DNA of 64,000 nt, taken from positions 186,001 to 250,000 of the forward strand of contig NZ_SMDC01000002.1 of NCBI RefSeq assembly GCF_004343155.1, read 5' to 3'. The notes below the pieces were generated by a model. That model saw nothing but the letters and a program-made list of their open reading frames with translations. It ran no database searches and was not told the DNA's origin. Positions 63,780 to 64,000 of this stretch are shown in pieces. Source of the stretch: Marichromatium gracile. GTDB taxonomy: Bacteria; Pseudomonadota; Gammaproteobacteria; Chromatiales; Chromatiaceae. Both the position numbers and the translations under genes were made by a program. Numbering within the stretch: the stretch's first letter is position 1; every line of letters starts with the position of its first letter.

Positions 63780-64000
63780 CTAGTTGAACATCTGGCAGGA
63801 GATGCTGCACGAGGACCTGGTGAAGACGGTGCCCGGCGGGCAGGGCATGCGCTGCGGGACGTCTTCGGGTACGCAGACCGTCGTCTGGTGCGGCTCGAAG
63901 CTGCCGACCGAGGTCGTCCAGCCGGGCGGGCACTGATAGCGGATCTCGAGCGGCGGGCGGGCGACGTGCAGGTCATCCGGGTCCGGGTGTTGCTGGACCT
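63780..64000 (-). CDS. Cys-rich protein, 3' part (partial)
   Basis: An open minus-strand frame runs in from the window edge and ends at the TAG read from 63782 to 63780, giving ~72 residues. It contains repeated Cys-Pro-Pro-Gly motifs (YQCPPGW, CPPGTVF) and ends CSISCQMFN. Seven cysteines in 72 residues suggest disulfides or metal ligands in an exported protein. The N-terminus is outside the window, so no family is assigned. Confidence 0.5.
   Translation of the reverse strand, partial: VQQHPDPDDLHVARPPLEIRYQCPPGWTTSVGSFEPHQTTVCVPEDVPQRMPCPPGTVFTRSSCSISCQMFN

Overview
The window looks like a chromosomal segment of a purple sulfur gammaproteobacterium, most likely Chromatiaceae (Allochromatium/Marichromatium/Thiocapsa-like). 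The grounds are reaction-centre and bacteriochlorophyll genes (puhA, puhB, puhC, puhE, bchJ, hemN), sulfur-oxidation genes (soxYZ, an SQR-like flavoprotein), menaquinone genes (menE and a DHNA-CoA-type thioesterase), a ferredoxin-type 2-oxoacid oxidoreductase (korAB) and strongly GC-biased codon use. The genus is an inference. No rRNA, tRNA, insertion sequence or CRISPR array was seen.

Layout. 1-6.4 kb: photosynthesis block on the plus strand, with the puhA 3' end, puhB, puhC, two hairpins, puhE, then hemN-bchJ-menE with translational coupling. 6.4-16.3 kb: nine minus-strand genes that read like one operon for aromatic or arylpyruvate acids. In transcription order these are a sodium:solute symporter, a 57-aa accessory protein, an alginate-export-type porin, iorA, iorB, a phenylacetate-CoA ligase, an ACT protein, a second phenylacetate-CoA ligase and a DUF4412 protein. 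16.4-19.2 kb: thioesterases, a hexapeptide acyltransferase, and a metal-flavoured patch with a Met-rich secreted protein, a decayed copA 3' end and a SHOCT protein. 19.2-27.6 kb: an envelope/signalling cluster with an M48 protease, a glycine-zipper lipoprotein, a VWA protein, a Ser/Thr kinase, an FHA-ABC transporter and a DUF900 lipoprotein. 27.6-33.7 kb: a GH13 enzyme, a glycogen synthase with a long Pro-Glu-Gln repeat, and an Hsp70-DUF2760 pair. 33.7-35.2 kb: a candidate small RNA, msrA and a dense repeat region. 35.2-40.5 kb: HAD phosphatase, tgt, yajC, secD, secF. 40.5-48.7 kb: SQR-like protein, tesA divergent from ybbA-ybbP, a 65-aa protein, bepA, soxYZ. 48.7-54 kb: lipid A acyltransferase, rhodanese, an hscB-like gene with a degenerate J-domain, iscR, cysE, trmJ, suhB. 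54-64 kb: korA-korB-ferritin-like operon, DUF5610 protein, a chemoreceptor with a CZB-like zinc site, a superinfection-immunity-family protein, an AraC regulator divergent from an aldehyde dehydrogenase, and the 3' part of a Cys-rich protein.

The points most worth following are the IorA that lacks its ferredoxin domain inside a transport-plus-CoA-ligation operon, the HscB that lacks HPD beside iscR, the kinase/VWA/FHA-ABC cluster, the 21-copy repeat in the glycogen synthase, a family of intergenic 7-bp tandem repeats found at several loci, and the small-RNA candidate near 33.7 kb. All coordinates and domain calls come from reading the sequence; family names rest on remembered motifs, not on database searches.
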